From: Desulfuromonadaceae bacterium
Lineage (GTDB): Bacteria; Desulfobacterota; Desulfuromonadia; Desulfuromonadales; JAAYDE01
NCBI GenBank assembly: GCA_012512925.1
Contig: JAAZDE010000053.1
Span: forward strand, 1 to 34,198
DNA length: 34,198 bases
Reading direction: 5' to 3'
A model generated the notes under the pieces. It was not told the origin of the DNA, did no database searches, and saw only the letters and a list, made by a program, of their open reading frames with translations. Positions 17,477 through 26,212 of the stretch are shown here, piece after piece (within the stretch, counting starts at the first letter, position 1; the number at the start of each line of letters is the position of its first letter). The translations under genes were made by a program, and so were the position numbers.

Positions 17477-18091
17477 ATGAACAGGATGGGAAATCGCAAA
17501 TCCGGAATCAGTCTGGCGGTGGTTGGATTCATGGCGGCATTGCTGCTGGCCGGTGCGGCCTGGGGTGACGATGTCACCGATTCGATCAACGAAGGATTGC
17601 AGGCCTACCAGAAAGGGGAGTTTGCAGGGGCGGTCGAGAGCCTCAATTACGCCTCTCAGCTGATTCAGCAGAAGAAGGGGGAAGGGCTGGCCTCTCTGCT
17701 CCCCGAACCGCTCAATGGATGGACCGCCGAGGAGGCCGTTTCCCAGGCCGCCACTGCCGCCATGTTCGGCGGTGGGGTGACGGCGGAGCGCCGCTACAGC
17801 AAAGATTCCGCCGGTGTCAGCATCCAGCTTCTCGCCGACTCCCCTATGATGCAGGGGATGATCATGATGTTTTCCAATCCGATGCTTGCGACTGCCGATG
17901 GGGGCAAAATGGAAAGGATCGCCGGTCAAAAGGCCATTGTAAAATACAACGCCGCCGGACAGAACGGCGACATCAAGATTGTCGTCGCCAATCGTTTTCT
18001 GGTCACCGTGGAGGGGAACGAGGTTTCTCTCGAAGATCTCAAGGGATATGCCGCCGCTATCGATTATCAGAAGCTGGCCGCTGCCCCCTGA
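17477..18091 (+). CDS. Exported hypothetical protein with a methionine-rich segment
   Basis: I do not recognise this family. The ATG at 17477 follows AAGGAG with good spacing, so I prefer it to GTG 17447, where the open frame begins overlapping the previous stop. The 204-residue product has a clear Sec signal peptide (basic MNRMGNRKSG, then a hydrophobic stretch ending LLAGAAWG). The mature part begins with a repeat-like helical stretch, EGLQAYQKGEFAGAVESLNY, similar to a single TPR. A methionine-rich piece, SPMMQGMIMMFSNPM, sits near residue 123, and a beta-rich end includes IKIVVANRFLVTVEG. It is the last gene of its operon and is followed by a strong terminator. A periplasmic location is likely; function is unknown. 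Confidence 0.75.
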   Translation: MNRMGNRKSGISLAVVGFMAALLLAGAAWGDDVTDSINEGLQAYQKGEFAGAVESLNYASQLIQQKKGEGLASLLPEPLNGWTAEEAVSQAATAAMFGGGVTAERRYSKDSAGVSIQLLADSPMMQGMIMMFSNPMLATADGGKMERIAGQKAIVKYNAAGQNGDIKIVVANRFLVTVEGNEVSLEDLKGYAAAIDYQKLAAAP

Positions 18092-18124
18092 TTTGAAAAA
18101 TAGGGCAAATTTTTCTTTGACTGC

Positions 18125-18159
18125 AACGAAAAGCCCTCTTTTTGAGGGCTTTTCGTTTT
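18125..18159. terminator. Strong bidirectional terminator between convergent genes
   Basis: A perfect 14-base-pair stem, AACGAAAAGCCCTC (18125-18138) with GAGGGCTTTTCGTT (18144-18157), closes a TTTTT loop and is followed by T residues; the other strand has the same form. It separates the acyl-CoA synthetase operon from the convergent pncB. Confidence 0.92.
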
Positions 18160-18180
18160 GCGATCTGATGTCCAGGGGTC

Positions 18181-19620
18181 TCAGGCGAAAAACCGTTCTT
18201 CGTATTCGGCGATCAGCCGGGAGCGCAGATCATGAATCCCGCGGCTCATGGCCACCTTGTAGATGTGGGGGTTTTTGAGACGCAGCGAACCTTCGGGTAG
18301 TCTCCTGAGTTGGTCACGGCAGTAATCGGCGCTCTTGGCCAAGGATGGGAAAGAGCAGGTGATCTGCCCGTTTTCCATAACGGTTCGGCGAATTTCCTCG
18401 ATCCTGCCATTGTCGGGAACCCGTTTCCTTTCCTCCGGCCGTAAGGGGTTGTAGACGATATCACCAGGGGTCACGATCTCATCATTCAGGCAGAGAACAT
18501 CCATTTCGAAGTTTCCTTGCGGATCGATTACCCGGAGGATTTTCTTGCGGTCGGGGAGGGTGGCTTTGGCCAGGTCGCTGGTCACCTTCAGTTTGGGTTC
18601 ATCCCCTATCCGCACCAGTTTGTAAACCCCGCCCAAGGCCCCTCCTCCTGTTCCGGCACAGGTGACCAGTTTGGTTCCGACCCCGTAGATATCCACCTTG
18701 CCGCCTTCGTTGCGGATGGAATCGATGATCTCCTCGTCCAGTTCGCTGGAAGCGACGATGCGGGCGGCGGGGAACCCCTCCCGGTCGAAGGTTTCCCTGA
18801 CCTTTTTGCTGAGGTAGGCAAGATCGCCCGAATCGAGTCGCACCCCGATGATCTCATGTCCTCTGGCGCGCAGTTCCCTGGCCACGGTGAGGGCGTTGGG
18901 GAGCCCGCTCCTGAGGGTGTCGTAGGTGTCGATGAGCAGGATGCAGCTGTCGGGAAAGCAGTCGGCGTAGGCGCGGAAGGCGCTCAGTTCGTCGGGGAAT
19001 GACATGATCCAGCTGTGGGCGTGGGTGCCCCGCACGGAAATGCCGAAAACCTGCCCGGCCCAGACGTTGCTGGTGCTGCGCACGCCGCCGATGCAGGCGG
19101 CGCGGGCGGCTCCCAGCCCGCCGTCCGGCCCTTGGGCGCGGCGCAGTCCGAATTCGAGAACCTCGGCGTTTGGCGTCACACTGGTGATGCGCGCCGCCTT
19201 GGTGGCCACCAGGGTCTGGAAGTTGATCAGATTGAGGAGGGCGGTTTCCACCATCTGCGCCTCGGCCAGGTTTCCCGCCACCGTCAGCAGCGGCTCATTG
19301 GCGAATACCACCGTTCCCTCCGGAGGAGAGGTGACCTGGCAACGGAAGCGGAAGCCCGCTAGATAATCGAGAAATTCTTTTTTAAAAAGACCCAGCCCGG
19401 CAAGGTATCCTATATCCTCCGGGGAGAAGTGGAGCCGGGAGAGGTAGCTGAGGGCCGGTTCCAGGCCGGCGAAGACGGCGTAGCTCCCCTCGTAGGGGTT
19501 TTTGCGGAAAAAAAGATCGAAGACGGCTTTTTTTTCATGCATCCCCTTGTCAAAATAACCGGCCAGCATGGTCAGTTCATAAAGATCGGTCAACAGGGGT
19601 GAATAGCCGGGATCATACAT
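18181..19620 (-). CDS. pncB: Nicotinate phosphoribosyltransferase
   Basis: PncB converts nicotinate and PRPP to nicotinate mononucleotide, the salvage entry to NAD. The protein has 479 residues and starts [22 protein letters not shown], the typical opening of the larger NAPRTase type. Key elements are [26 protein letters not shown], and [13 protein letters not shown], which contains the histidine phosphorylated during ATP-driven turnover. [18 protein letters not shown] and [10 protein letters not shown] follow. ATG 19620 follows GGAGG at eight bases. The gene converges on a shared terminator. The rhomboid protease gene lies upstream on the same strand with a 73-base gap, so the two may be co-transcribed. 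Confidence 0.95.
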   Translation of the reverse strand: MYDPGYSPLLTDLYELTMLAGYFDKGMHEKKAVFDLFFRKNPYEGSYAVFAGLEPALSYLSRLHFSPEDIGYLAGLGLFKKEFLDYLAGFRFRCQVTSPPEGTVVFANEPLLTVAGNLAEAQMVETALLNLINFQTLVATKAARITSVTPNAEVLEFGLRRAQGPDGGLGAARAACIGGVRSTSNVWAGQVFGISVRGTHAHSWIMSFPDELSAFRAYADCFPDSCILLIDTYDTLRSGLPNALTVARELRARGHEIIGVRLDSGDLAYLSKKVRETFDREGFPAARIVASSELDEEIIDSIRNEGGKVDIYGVGTKLVTCAGTGGGALGGVYKLVRIGDEPKLKVTSDLAKATLPDRKKILRVIDPQGNFEMDVLCLNDEIVTPGDIVYNPLRPEERKRVPDNGRIEEIRRTVMENGQITCSFPSLAKSADYCRDQLRRLPEGSLRLKNPHIYKVAMSRGIHDLRSRLIAEYEERFFA

Positions 19621-19693
19621 GGATCAGCCTCCGTGGTTCAGGTATTCCATATAAAAGGATAACCCGCAGTAAGAGGAGGGCAAGCGGCCAGGG

Positions 19694-20401
19694 TCACTGG
19701 ATGAACCAGGAGGAGATGAGCCCGAGGAGTCCCGCCGCCAGCAAGACCCCGTTGATGCCTCCCGCCCAGTTCCACAGACGGGAAGTGTTGTGACGCAGGG
19801 GCATGAACCATCCGAGAACCATTCCGCCGAGGGCGCCTCCGAGATGGCCGGCGTTGTCGGCCCCCACCATCAACCCGAAAAGGAACGCGAATGCCGCCCA
19901 CTGAAGCATCATGTTGCGTCTTTGGATGGCTGCCGGGATACCCAGGCGGTGGTAGAAAACCGCGGCGAAGCCGATCAGCCCGAAAAGGGAGCCGGAAGCG
20001 CCGACCACAGGCGTGAAGGGGTGCCATAGATAGCCGGCGAAGGTGGCGGTCAAGGCGGTTACGGTATAGAGAGTGAGGAAGCGGGAGCGGCCGATTTCCC
20101 CCTCCACCAGGGTGCCGACCTGATAGAGGACGGTCATGTTGAAGCCGAGGTGAATGATACCGGCATGGGTGAAGGCGTAGCTGATGCATCGCCATAATTC
20201 TCCCCGTTCCAAAGCCAGGGGCCAGAACTGGGCGCCCATATGGACCAGAAGGTTGGTAGGGGGGGAAAAGACCGGTTTCAGCCCCATGCCGGCCAACAGT
20301 CCGATGGCGATCATCAGGAAAAAAAGAATTACGTTGATGATGATCAGCGTGCGGGCCAGGGAGATGCCGGGCACGGTGGGGAAGGGGGAGTGAAGAAACA
20401 T
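19694..20401 (-). CDS. Rhomboid family intramembrane serine protease
   Basis: This 235-residue polytopic membrane protein has at least six hydrophobic segments. The catalytic dyad is visible: Ser136 in GASGSLFG and His186 in ADNAGHLGGALGG. The transition-state His84 and Asn88 are in FTHAGIIHLGFNM. The ELWRCISYAFTHA segment is the conserved WR motif preceding the first catalytic helix. Such enzymes cleave single-pass membrane proteins; no substrate is indicated here. The ATG at 20401 is preferred because the protein then begins just before its first membrane helix. It is divergent from the aldehyde dehydrogenase gene across a 200-base gap in which I found no convincing promoter pair. Confidence 0.92.
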   Translation of the reverse strand: MFLHSPFPTVPGISLARTLIIINVILFFLMIAIGLLAGMGLKPVFSPPTNLLVHMGAQFWPLALERGELWRCISYAFTHAGIIHLGFNMTVLYQVGTLVEGEIGRSRFLTLYTVTALTATFAGYLWHPFTPVVGASGSLFGLIGFAAVFYHRLGIPAAIQRRNMMLQWAAFAFLFGLMVGADNAGHLGGALGGMVLGWFMPLRHNTSRLWNWAGGINGVLLAAGLLGLISSWFIQ

Positions 20402-20601
20402 GACGAAATTCCATTCCAGACTTCGAAAATATCTTCACTATTTCAGAAATTCTCAATTATTACAATATATTTCATCATAATGTGATGGATGGCGGTTTGA
20501 CTGTTGCCCAACTTCCAATGAATGGACATAATATCAAGAAAGAACTGCTCCATAAGTAATTCTCTGGGAATTTTCCGGAGCATGAGAAAAGGGGGACAGG
20601 G

Positions 20602-21966
20602 ATGGCTTTGGATTCGATCAATCCTGGCAATGGCGAATTGATGGCTCAATTTGAAGAATGGACACCGGAGCGGACCCGTGAGGTGGTGGCAGCAGCGGGA
20701 CGGGCGTGGCCCGGCTGGGCGCACACCTCCTTTGCCCGGCGCTCCGCGGTATTGACTGAGACGGCGCGAGTGCTTCGCGACGAAAAGGAAAAACTGGCCC
20801 GAATCATGGCCCTGGAGATGGGCAAGCCGATTCGCGAGGGGCGCGCCGAGATCGAAAAATGCGCCCTGGTCTGTGCGTATTATGCCGCCAACGGCGAGCG
20901 CTTTCTGATGCCGGAGGAGGTGCCTACCGACGGTTCCCGCTCCTTTGTCGCCTTTCGAGCGCTGGGGACGATCCTGGCCGTGATGCCGTGGAACTTTCCC
21001 TTCTGGCAGGTCTTCCGCTTCGCCGCCCCGGCCTTGATGGCGGGAAACTGCGGAGTGCTCAAGCATTCCTCCAACGTCCCCCAATGCGCTATGGCCATCG
21101 AGGGGATCTTCCACCGGGCCGGCCTTCCGGAAAATGTTTTCCGAACTTTGATGATCGGTTCCGGTCAGGTGGATGCGGTCATTGAAAATCGTCACGTCAT
21201 GGCAGTGACCCTGACCGGAAGCGACGCCGCCGGACGGAAGGTGGCGGCCAAGGCGGGTCAGATGCTGAAAAAAACGGTGCTGGAACTGGGTGGCAGCGAC
21301 CCTTTCATTGTCCTGGCCGATGCCGATCTGGATGAGGCGGCCAGAGTCGCCGCCCTTTCCCGCTGCCTCAATTCCGGCCAGAGCTGCATCGCCGCCAAGC
21401 GTTTCATCCTGGTCGACGAGGTTTTTGAGCCATTTCTGGAACGGTTCAAAAATGAGATGGCCGTTCTGGTGGTGGGCGATCCTCTGCGGGAGGAAACCCA
21501 GGTCGGGCCGCAAGCCAGGTGGGATCTGATGGAGGCCCTCCACCTCCAGGTGAAAAAGTCCGTGGAGAAGGGCGCTCGAGTGATTCTGGGAGGGGCGCCT
21601 TCGTCCGGACCGGGATGTTTCTATCCCCCCACCATTCTGACGGAGGTGGCGCCGGGCATGCCGGCCTGGGACGAGGAGCTTTTCGGGCCGGTGGCTTCCG
21701 TTATTCGCGTTAAGGATGAAACTGAGGCGCTGAGGGTGGCCAACGATTCACCCTTCGGGCTGGGTGGGTCGGTGTGGACCCGGCAGCTTGCCAAAGGTGA
21801 GGAAATGGCCGCTGCCCTGCGGGTCGGCGCCGTTTTCGTCAATGGTTTGGTGAAGAGCGATCCCCGGCTTCCCTTTGGGGGGGTCGGCATTTCCGGTTAC
21901 GGCCGCGAGCTTTCTCATTACGGCATCCGCGAGTTTGTCAACATTCAGACGGTGTGGATCAAATAA
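20602..21966 (+). CDS. NAD(P)-dependent aldehyde dehydrogenase, succinate-semialdehyde dehydrogenase-like
   Basis: This 454-residue protein of the ALDH superfamily should oxidise an aldehyde to its acid. Catalytic residues are present: Asn131 in MPWNFPFW, Lys154 in GVLKHSSN, Glu228 in VLELGGSDPF and Cys262 in NSGQSCIAAKR. The cofactor loop TGSDAAGRKVAAKAG follows the usual pattern. Short length and the motifs PWNFPFWQVFRFAAPALMAGN and PFGGVGISGYGREL resemble the Sad/YneI/GabD1 group that acts on succinate semialdehyde, but substrate assignment within ALDHs is often wrong. ATG 20602 follows a GGGGGACAGGG ribosome site. The gene appears to be transcribed alone. Confidence 0.9.
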   Translation: MALDSINPGNGELMAQFEEWTPERTREVVAAAGRAWPGWAHTSFARRSAVLTETARVLRDEKEKLARIMALEMGKPIREGRAEIEKCALVCAYYAANGERFLMPEEVPTDGSRSFVAFRALGTILAVMPWNFPFWQVFRFAAPALMAGNCGVLKHSSNVPQCAMAIEGIFHRAGLPENVFRTLMIGSGQVDAVIENRHVMAVTLTGSDAAGRKVAAKAGQMLKKTVLELGGSDPFIVLADADLDEAARVAALSRCLNSGQSCIAAKRFILVDEVFEPFLERFKNEMAVLVVGDPLREETQVGPQARWDLMEALHLQVKKSVEKGARVILGGAPSSGPGCFYPPTILTEVAPGMPAWDEELFGPVASVIRVKDETEALRVANDSPFGLGGSVWTRQLAKGEEMAAALRVGAVFVNGLVKSDPRLPFGGVGISGYGRELSHYGIREFVNIQTVWIK

Positions 21967-22118
21967 GGGAAAAAGGTTAAAAAGTTTTTTCTTGTGATGG
22001 TTAAAACAGAGGAAGAAAATCACCAATTTGTGGTGCGATCAGGTGGGTTGGTGGAGAGAATTCGGGATTGGCCCGCAGGGGCCTGAATTGATGAACCGGG
22101 AATGGGAAAAATAATAAA

Positions 22119-23816
22119 ATGGATGAGGTAAGGCCAAATAAATTGCCGGTTTTGTTATTTTTTTTGGTTATGATCGGCTTTTTCAGCGGAGACCTGGAGG
22201 CGGCGCCGGGATTGCTGCCGGTGGATTGGTCCTCCCCTATACAGGAGTCGATTTCCAGGAGGGAACTGCCTGTCCGCCTGGCGGAGGGGGGGAGAAAGAG
22301 CTTTCATCCCTCGCTGCAAACTTTTTATGAGCAGCGGGGGCATATCCCCGCCTGGCTGAGCGATGACGGTCTTTCCCGCGAGGCGGAGACCTTTATTGAA
22401 CATCTTCGCGATCTTTCCGATGAAGGGCTTTGTCCGGAGGATTACCGGCTGGCCGAGCTGGAAGAATTGCTGCTTGTGCGTCAGGCGGCGGCTCGATCGG
22501 GGCAGACTCCAGGCCATCCGTGGTGGGTGGCCATGGATATCCTGCTCACGGATGCCTTTCTGACCTTGGCCGATGATTATGGCCAGGGACGGGTCAGGCC
22601 CCGTCAGGTTCACGACGAATGGAGCTTCGCCAAAAGAACGCTGGAGCCGGTTATGGCGTTGCGTTCCGCTCTGGAGGATCATGCCGTTGAGGAGGTGCTG
22701 GATCAGCTGCGGCCTCTTTCCTCCTCCTATCGAAAACTGGCCGAGGCGCTCCGCCGATACCGCGATGTCGCTTCGCGAGGGGGGTGGCCGACGATCCCCT
22801 CCGGTCCCTCGCTTCGGCGCGGCGAAAAGGATCTGCGGATTCCTCTGCTCCGGCGCCGGTTTCTGATCACCGGCGATCTTTCGCCGGGGGTCAAAACCTC
22901 CCCCGACACGCTGGATGCTTCCCTGCTGCGAGCCTTGATCCATTTTCAACGGCGCCACGGACTGGCGGCGGACGGCGTTCTCGGACCCAAGACCCTGCAG
23001 GAGATGAACGTTTCCGCGGATGAGCGGGTCCGCCAGATCGAGGTCAATCTGGAGCGGTGGCGGTGGCTGCCGAGGAACCTTGGCGAGAGATATCTACAGG
23101 TCAATATTCCCGACATGATGCTGACCGTGATGGAGGGGGGGGATTCCGTTCTGTGGATGCCGGTGGTTGTCGGGCGTGCCGTCCGCGAAACGCCGGTTTT
23201 CTCGGCGCGGATGACCTATATTGAATTCTCACCCTACTGGCATGTTCCCCCCACTATTCTCAGGGAAGACAAACTGCCGAAAATCAAAAAGGATCCTCGA
23301 TGGTTGACGAGAAACAATTTTGATCTCCTCCCGTTAGGGAATTACCAGGGGGGACCAATCGATCCACGCCGCATCGATTGGCAGGGGGTCGAGCACCAAA
23401 ATTTTCCAGGTGTGCTGCGCCAGCGCCCCGGTCCGTGGAATCCCCTCGGGCGGATCAAGTTCATGTTTCCCAACAACCATGCCGTTTATCTCCACGATAC
23501 CAATCAACCCTGGCTTTTTTCCCACAACAGGCGCCTATACAGTTCCGGATGCATCCGTATCCAGCGGCCCCTCGATCTGGCCCAGTATCTTCTGGAAGGG
23601 GAGGGGTGGGACTGCGAGAGTCTGATCCAGGCCATGGACCTCGATTGGCCGCGTTTGGTCTGGCTGCCGAAGCCGGTGCCGGTCTATCTCCTTTATCAGA
23701 CGGCCTGGGTCGATAACGGAGGCCTCGTTCATTTCCGCAAGGATCTCTATCACAAGGATCTGCTGCTCGATTATCTGTTGGTGCAGCGGAACGCCCTCAA
23801 CGGCGGCAAAGGGTGA
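22119..23816 (+). CDS. L,D-transpeptidase (YcbB-like) with peptidoglycan-binding domain
   Basis: The product (565 residues) has an N-terminal signal or anchor helix (KLPVLLFFLVMIGFF). A scaffold region follows, then a peptidoglycan-binding domain (LIHFQRRHGLAADGVLGPKTL, near 270-290) and a C-terminal YkuD catalytic domain. The active site is His459 in YLHDTN and Cys478 in YSSGCIRIQ, the YcbB/LdtD form of the motif. The segment between (SPYWHVPPTILREDKLPKIKK) is also typical of that group. It would make 3-3 cross-links in peptidoglycan in the periplasm. The start is uncertain because there is no strong ribosome site before ATG 22119, but the hydrophobic N terminus supports it. A terminator follows. 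Confidence 0.9.
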   Translation: MDEVRPNKLPVLLFFLVMIGFFSGDLEAAPGLLPVDWSSPIQESISRRELPVRLAEGGRKSFHPSLQTFYEQRGHIPAWLSDDGLSREAETFIEHLRDLSDEGLCPEDYRLAELEELLLVRQAAARSGQTPGHPWWVAMDILLTDAFLTLADDYGQGRVRPRQVHDEWSFAKRTLEPVMALRSALEDHAVEEVLDQLRPLSSSYRKLAEALRRYRDVASRGGWPTIPSGPSLRRGEKDLRIPLLRRRFLITGDLSPGVKTSPDTLDASLLRALIHFQRRHGLAADGVLGPKTLQEMNVSADERVRQIEVNLERWRWLPRNLGERYLQVNIPDMMLTVMEGGDSVLWMPVVVGRAVRETPVFSARMTYIEFSPYWHVPPTILREDKLPKIKKDPRWLTRNNFDLLPLGNYQGGPIDPRRIDWQGVEHQNFPGVLRQRPGPWNPLGRIKFMFPNNHAVYLHDTNQPWLFSHNRRLYSSGCIRIQRPLDLAQYLLEGEGWDCESLIQAMDLDWPRLVWLPKPVPVYLLYQTAWVDNGGLVHFRKDLYHKDLLLDYLLVQRNALNGGKG

Positions 23817-23858
23817 TGACCTTTTCCTGAGGGGCAGGGACGGAGGATGGTGGTGGAG

Positions 23859-23892
23859 CGGCAAGGGATCTTTTTTCCTTGCCGTTTTTTTT
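23859..23892 (+). terminator. Intrinsic terminator after the L,D-transpeptidase
   Basis: CGGCAAGG (23859-23866) pairs with CCTTGCCG (23877-23884) and is followed by eight T residues. The rest of the gap to 24045 contains only a small hairpin near 23910 (CCGGC paired with GCCGG), which on the minus strand could weakly end the TraB-family gene. Confidence 0.88.
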
Positions 23893-24045
23893 ATTTTTGG
23901 AGGAGAAACCGGCTAAAGCCGGCCAGATAATCAGGCTGCTGTAAACCGGAATTGGGTTTTTTCGGCCTGGTGTGCCGATTTTGAATTGTAGGGGCGCAAA
24001 ATTACTGCGTCTTTAATCCTGGTATTGCCGCACGAGGGGCACCGC

Positions 24046-25233
24046 TTAAAGAAGATTTTTGAGCCAATGAAAGGAAACCAGGGTGCCGACGGAGGAACCG
24101 AGGGATGAGAGCAGGAAGACCAGCATGACCCGGGTCATGCGGTTTTTCCACCAGCCGCGGAAGGTGCCTATGTCACTGCCGACCGCTTCCATGTCCTTGA
24201 CCGTGGGTGGGACGACGCAGGCCTGAACCAGAGCGGTGACAAAGCCGGCGCCGATCATCGGGTTGAGGGAGGTGATCGGAGCGGCGACGAAGGCGGAGGC
24301 GATGGTCAGGGGATGGCCCAGCGCGAGGGTGGTTCCCAGGGATGCCAGCAGGCCGTTGGCCAGGATCCAGGCAAGAGCGGCTTCCGAGGCTTTCTCCCAC
24401 TCTCCGCCGGTGAAACCGAGGACGAACAGGAGGATCACCGCCAGCGGCAAGATCCAGGGGAGGATGCGGGAGAGGGTCGATTTGGCGGGAATCCGTGAAA
24501 TTTCAGCGAGGTCGGCTCCGTCGTAGCCCTCTTCCAGAAGCTGGCGGATGCCGGGGACATGGGCGGCTCCGACCACGGCAAGGATCTTTTGCCCCGGGCA
24601 GTGGCGGAGTTGGTAGGCCATGTAGCGGTCACGCTCATCGACCAGAATGGTTTTTACCGACGGCAGGATTTCCCCCATCTCCTTCAACATGGCCGAGAGG
24701 GTGTCGGTCTCCTTCAGGCGCTTGAGCTGTTCTTCATCGATCTGCTGTTTCTCGAAAAATCCCGCCAGAAAAGTAGACAGCAGAGTGAGTTTTTTCCACC
24801 AGCTGGTTTTTCTCCAGGCCCGTAGCAGGGTGGTGCGGATATCCCGGTCGATCAACTCCAGCCGTATCCCCTCCTGTTCGGCGGTCTCCGCGGCTGCCGC
24901 CATTTCCGCCCCCGGTTTGACGCCGGTCTGCAGTCCCATCCGTTTCTGGAAGGAGGAAAGGGCCAGGTTGACCATCAAATAGGGAAGTTGCCCCTTTTTG
25001 ATGACCTGGATGATATTCAGGGACTGCCAGCGGTTGCTTTCCCGCAGGGACTGGAAACGCTGACGATCGAGTTCGACACAGACGACATCGGGGGATTCAA
25101 AGGGAATCAGATGGCGGACCTCATCCACTGATTCCTGGGAGATGTGGGCGGTTCCGAGCAAAATGATTTCCCTGTCGTCCAGAAAAATCCTTTTAACGGC
25201 TGGGGATTCCTGATTGTCCATGACGATGGGCAT
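24046..25233 (-). CDS. TraB/PrgY-family membrane protein
   Basis: From ATG 25233 the product has 395 residues. An N-terminal TraB domain shows the conserved ILLGTAHISQESVDEV near the start, VVCVELDRQRFQSL, and, later, RDRYMAYQL and VVGAAHVPGI. These carry the paired GTAH and GAAH motifs of the EreA/ChaN/TraB metal-dependent fold. The C-terminal 140 residues contain about four membrane helices. Enterococcal TraB/PrgY reduces pheromone activity; the role of homologues in Gram-negative bacteria is not established. Two start codons are possible (25233, 25221), neither with a good ribosome site; an in-frame TTG at 25278 lies close to the upstream terminator and is unlikely. The gene lies about 100 bases downstream of a 6S RNA gene on the same strand. 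Confidence 0.85.
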   Translation of the reverse strand: MPIVMDNQESPAVKRIFLDDREIILLGTAHISQESVDEVRHLIPFESPDVVCVELDRQRFQSLRESNRWQSLNIIQVIKKGQLPYLMVNLALSSFQKRMGLQTGVKPGAEMAAAAETAEQEGIRLELIDRDIRTTLLRAWRKTSWWKKLTLLSTFLAGFFEKQQIDEEQLKRLKETDTLSAMLKEMGEILPSVKTILVDERDRYMAYQLRHCPGQKILAVVGAAHVPGIRQLLEEGYDGADLAEISRIPAKSTLSRILPWILPLAVILLFVLGFTGGEWEKASEAALAWILANGLLASLGTTLALGHPLTIASAFVAAPITSLNPMIGAGFVTALVQACVVPPTVKDMEAVGSDIGTFRGWWKNRMTRVMLVFLLSSLGSSVGTLVSFHWLKNLL

Positions 25234-25296
25234 CTCTTGGGGGGTCCAAAGTGGCTGCCGGGAGGGTGGTCCCGGCAAAAAATCAGCGAGGCAAAG

Positions 25297-25323
25297 AAAA
25301 AAGGCACCTCTCGGATGCCTTTT
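25297..25323 (-). terminator. Intrinsic terminator of the 6S RNA gene
   Basis: On the minus strand AAAAGGCA (25323-25316) pairs with TGCCTTTT (25306-25299) around a nine-base loop, continuing into a run of T residues to 25297. It lies just after the predicted 3' end of 6S RNA and before the TraB-family gene. Confidence 0.85.
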
Positions 25324-25329
25324 ATTCTT

Positions 25330-25518
25330 TTGAGCTCTCCACTCCCACCGTGGGCAGTTGGCCTCACATCGAAGACCAACAAGGTGGGGTCTCTTGTGCC
25401 GGTATCAGGCTTCCCGTTACGAGACGGGCCTGCTCACAACCAACCTGAAGAGATCCCGATCTAAAGATATTCCGTGTGGGCATCGCGCCTCACGAGCAGG
25501 GCAGAGAGCATCTCTGTC
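25330..25518 (-). ncRNA. ssrS: 6S RNA
   Basis: 6S RNA binds sigma-70 RNA polymerase by mimicking an open promoter and lowers transcription in stationary phase. This minus-strand segment has the right length (about 190 bases) and shape. GCTCTC (25509-25504) pairs with GAGAGC (25339-25334) to close the molecule. The upper arm contains GGTTGGTTGTGAGCAGG, close to the conserved upper arm of proteobacterial 6S. The apical hairpin is CAGGCCCGT with ACGGG-AAG-CCTG (about 25432-25407). A strong promoter precedes it and a terminator follows. Both ends are estimates. I identified it from memory of the family's shape and conserved arm, without a covariance search. Confidence 0.85.
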
Positions 25519-25524
25519 ATATTC

Positions 25525-25553
25525 AGTATAGGGCAAGGGGAGGTCTGTGGCAA
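25525..25553 (-). promoter_or_regulatory. Sigma-70 promoter of 6S RNA
   Basis: On the minus strand TTGCCA (25553-25548) and TATACT (25530-25525) are 17 bases apart, a near-consensus pair. The start would fall near 25518, which agrees with the base-paired 5' end of the predicted 6S RNA. Confidence 0.8.
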
Positions 25554-25696
25554 GGGTCAAATGGGTCGAATCCGGGATCGGAAGACGCAAAAAAAATGAC
25601 CAAAAAATAGGCAGAAATAATATGGGTGAGGAGATTGTAGCCATGGGCCAGATTGAATGAATTTTTTAAGATATTGAAATTTAACATAAAAAGTAA

Positions 25697-25711
25697 TGGC
25701 ACATAAAATGC
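25697..25711 (+). promoter_or_regulatory. Sigma-54 (-24/-12) promoter of glnK-amt
   Basis: TGGCAC at 25697-25702 and ATGC at 25708-25711 place GG and GC at the spacing required by sigma-54 (consensus TGGCAC-N5-TTGC). Transcription would start near 25723, about 85 bases before glnK. The element also forms an inverted repeat, ATGGCA/TGCCAT. NtrC-type enhancer sites were not recognised in the 140 bases upstream. Confidence 0.8.
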
Positions 25712-25808
25712 CATAGGATTGGGGGAAAAGGATTGGCGCCAAACTGCCATTCATTCTTCGCCGGCGTGCCGGAAATATATTCGAGCCATTTCGAAAGGGG
25801 GCCAGGAA

Positions 25809-26150
25809 ATGAAAAAGATCGAATGCGTCATCAAGCCGTTCAAATTGGAGGATGTCAAGGGGGTTCTTGCCGATCTGGGGATCTCCGGGATGACCATCTC
25901 CGAAGTGCGCGGGTTCGGGCGCCAGAAGGGGCATAGCGAACTTTATCGGGGATCGGAATATCAGGTTGATTTTTTACCCAAGGTCAAAGTGGAACTGGTG
26001 GTTCCGACGGAGCGGGTCGAGGAGGTCATCAGGGGAATCTGCCAGGGAGGACGCACCGGGCAGATCGGCGACGGCAAGATTTTCATCTATGACGCCGCCG
26101 AAACCGTGCGCATTCGGACCGGCGAACGCGGGGCGGATGCCCTGTATTAG
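25809..26150 (+). CDS. glnK: PII nitrogen regulatory protein (GlnK/GlnB)
   Basis: PII trimers sense 2-oxoglutarate and ATP/ADP and control ammonium uptake, glutamine synthetase and NtrB. The 113-residue protein begins MKKIECVIKPFKLEDVK. The T-loop carries the uridylylation site Tyr51 in ELYRGSEYQVDFLPK, and the C-terminal signatures GRTGQIGDGKIF and VRIRTGERG are intact. Start ATG 25809 follows AAAGGGGG. Upstream frames reaching 25719 lie in the promoter region. Linkage to amt 62 bases downstream suggests the GlnK role, which is gating the ammonium channel. A sigma-54 promoter fits nitrogen-limited expression. Confidence 0.95.
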   Translation: MKKIECVIKPFKLEDVKGVLADLGISGMTISEVRGFGRQKGHSELYRGSEYQVDFLPKVKVELVVPTERVEEVIRGICQGGRTGQIGDGKIFIYDAAETVRIRTGERGADALY

Positions 26151-26212
26151 ATGCGGAGGAAAACATCCATAAGCGATTTTTCAAGGGATCAACTGCGAAA
26201 GGGGTCAAGGTG

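Noticed and set aside
25144-25464. 106-residue open frame on + across the 6S RNA region
   Set aside because: It covers the 6S RNA terminator and body in antisense, without domain or ribosome site.
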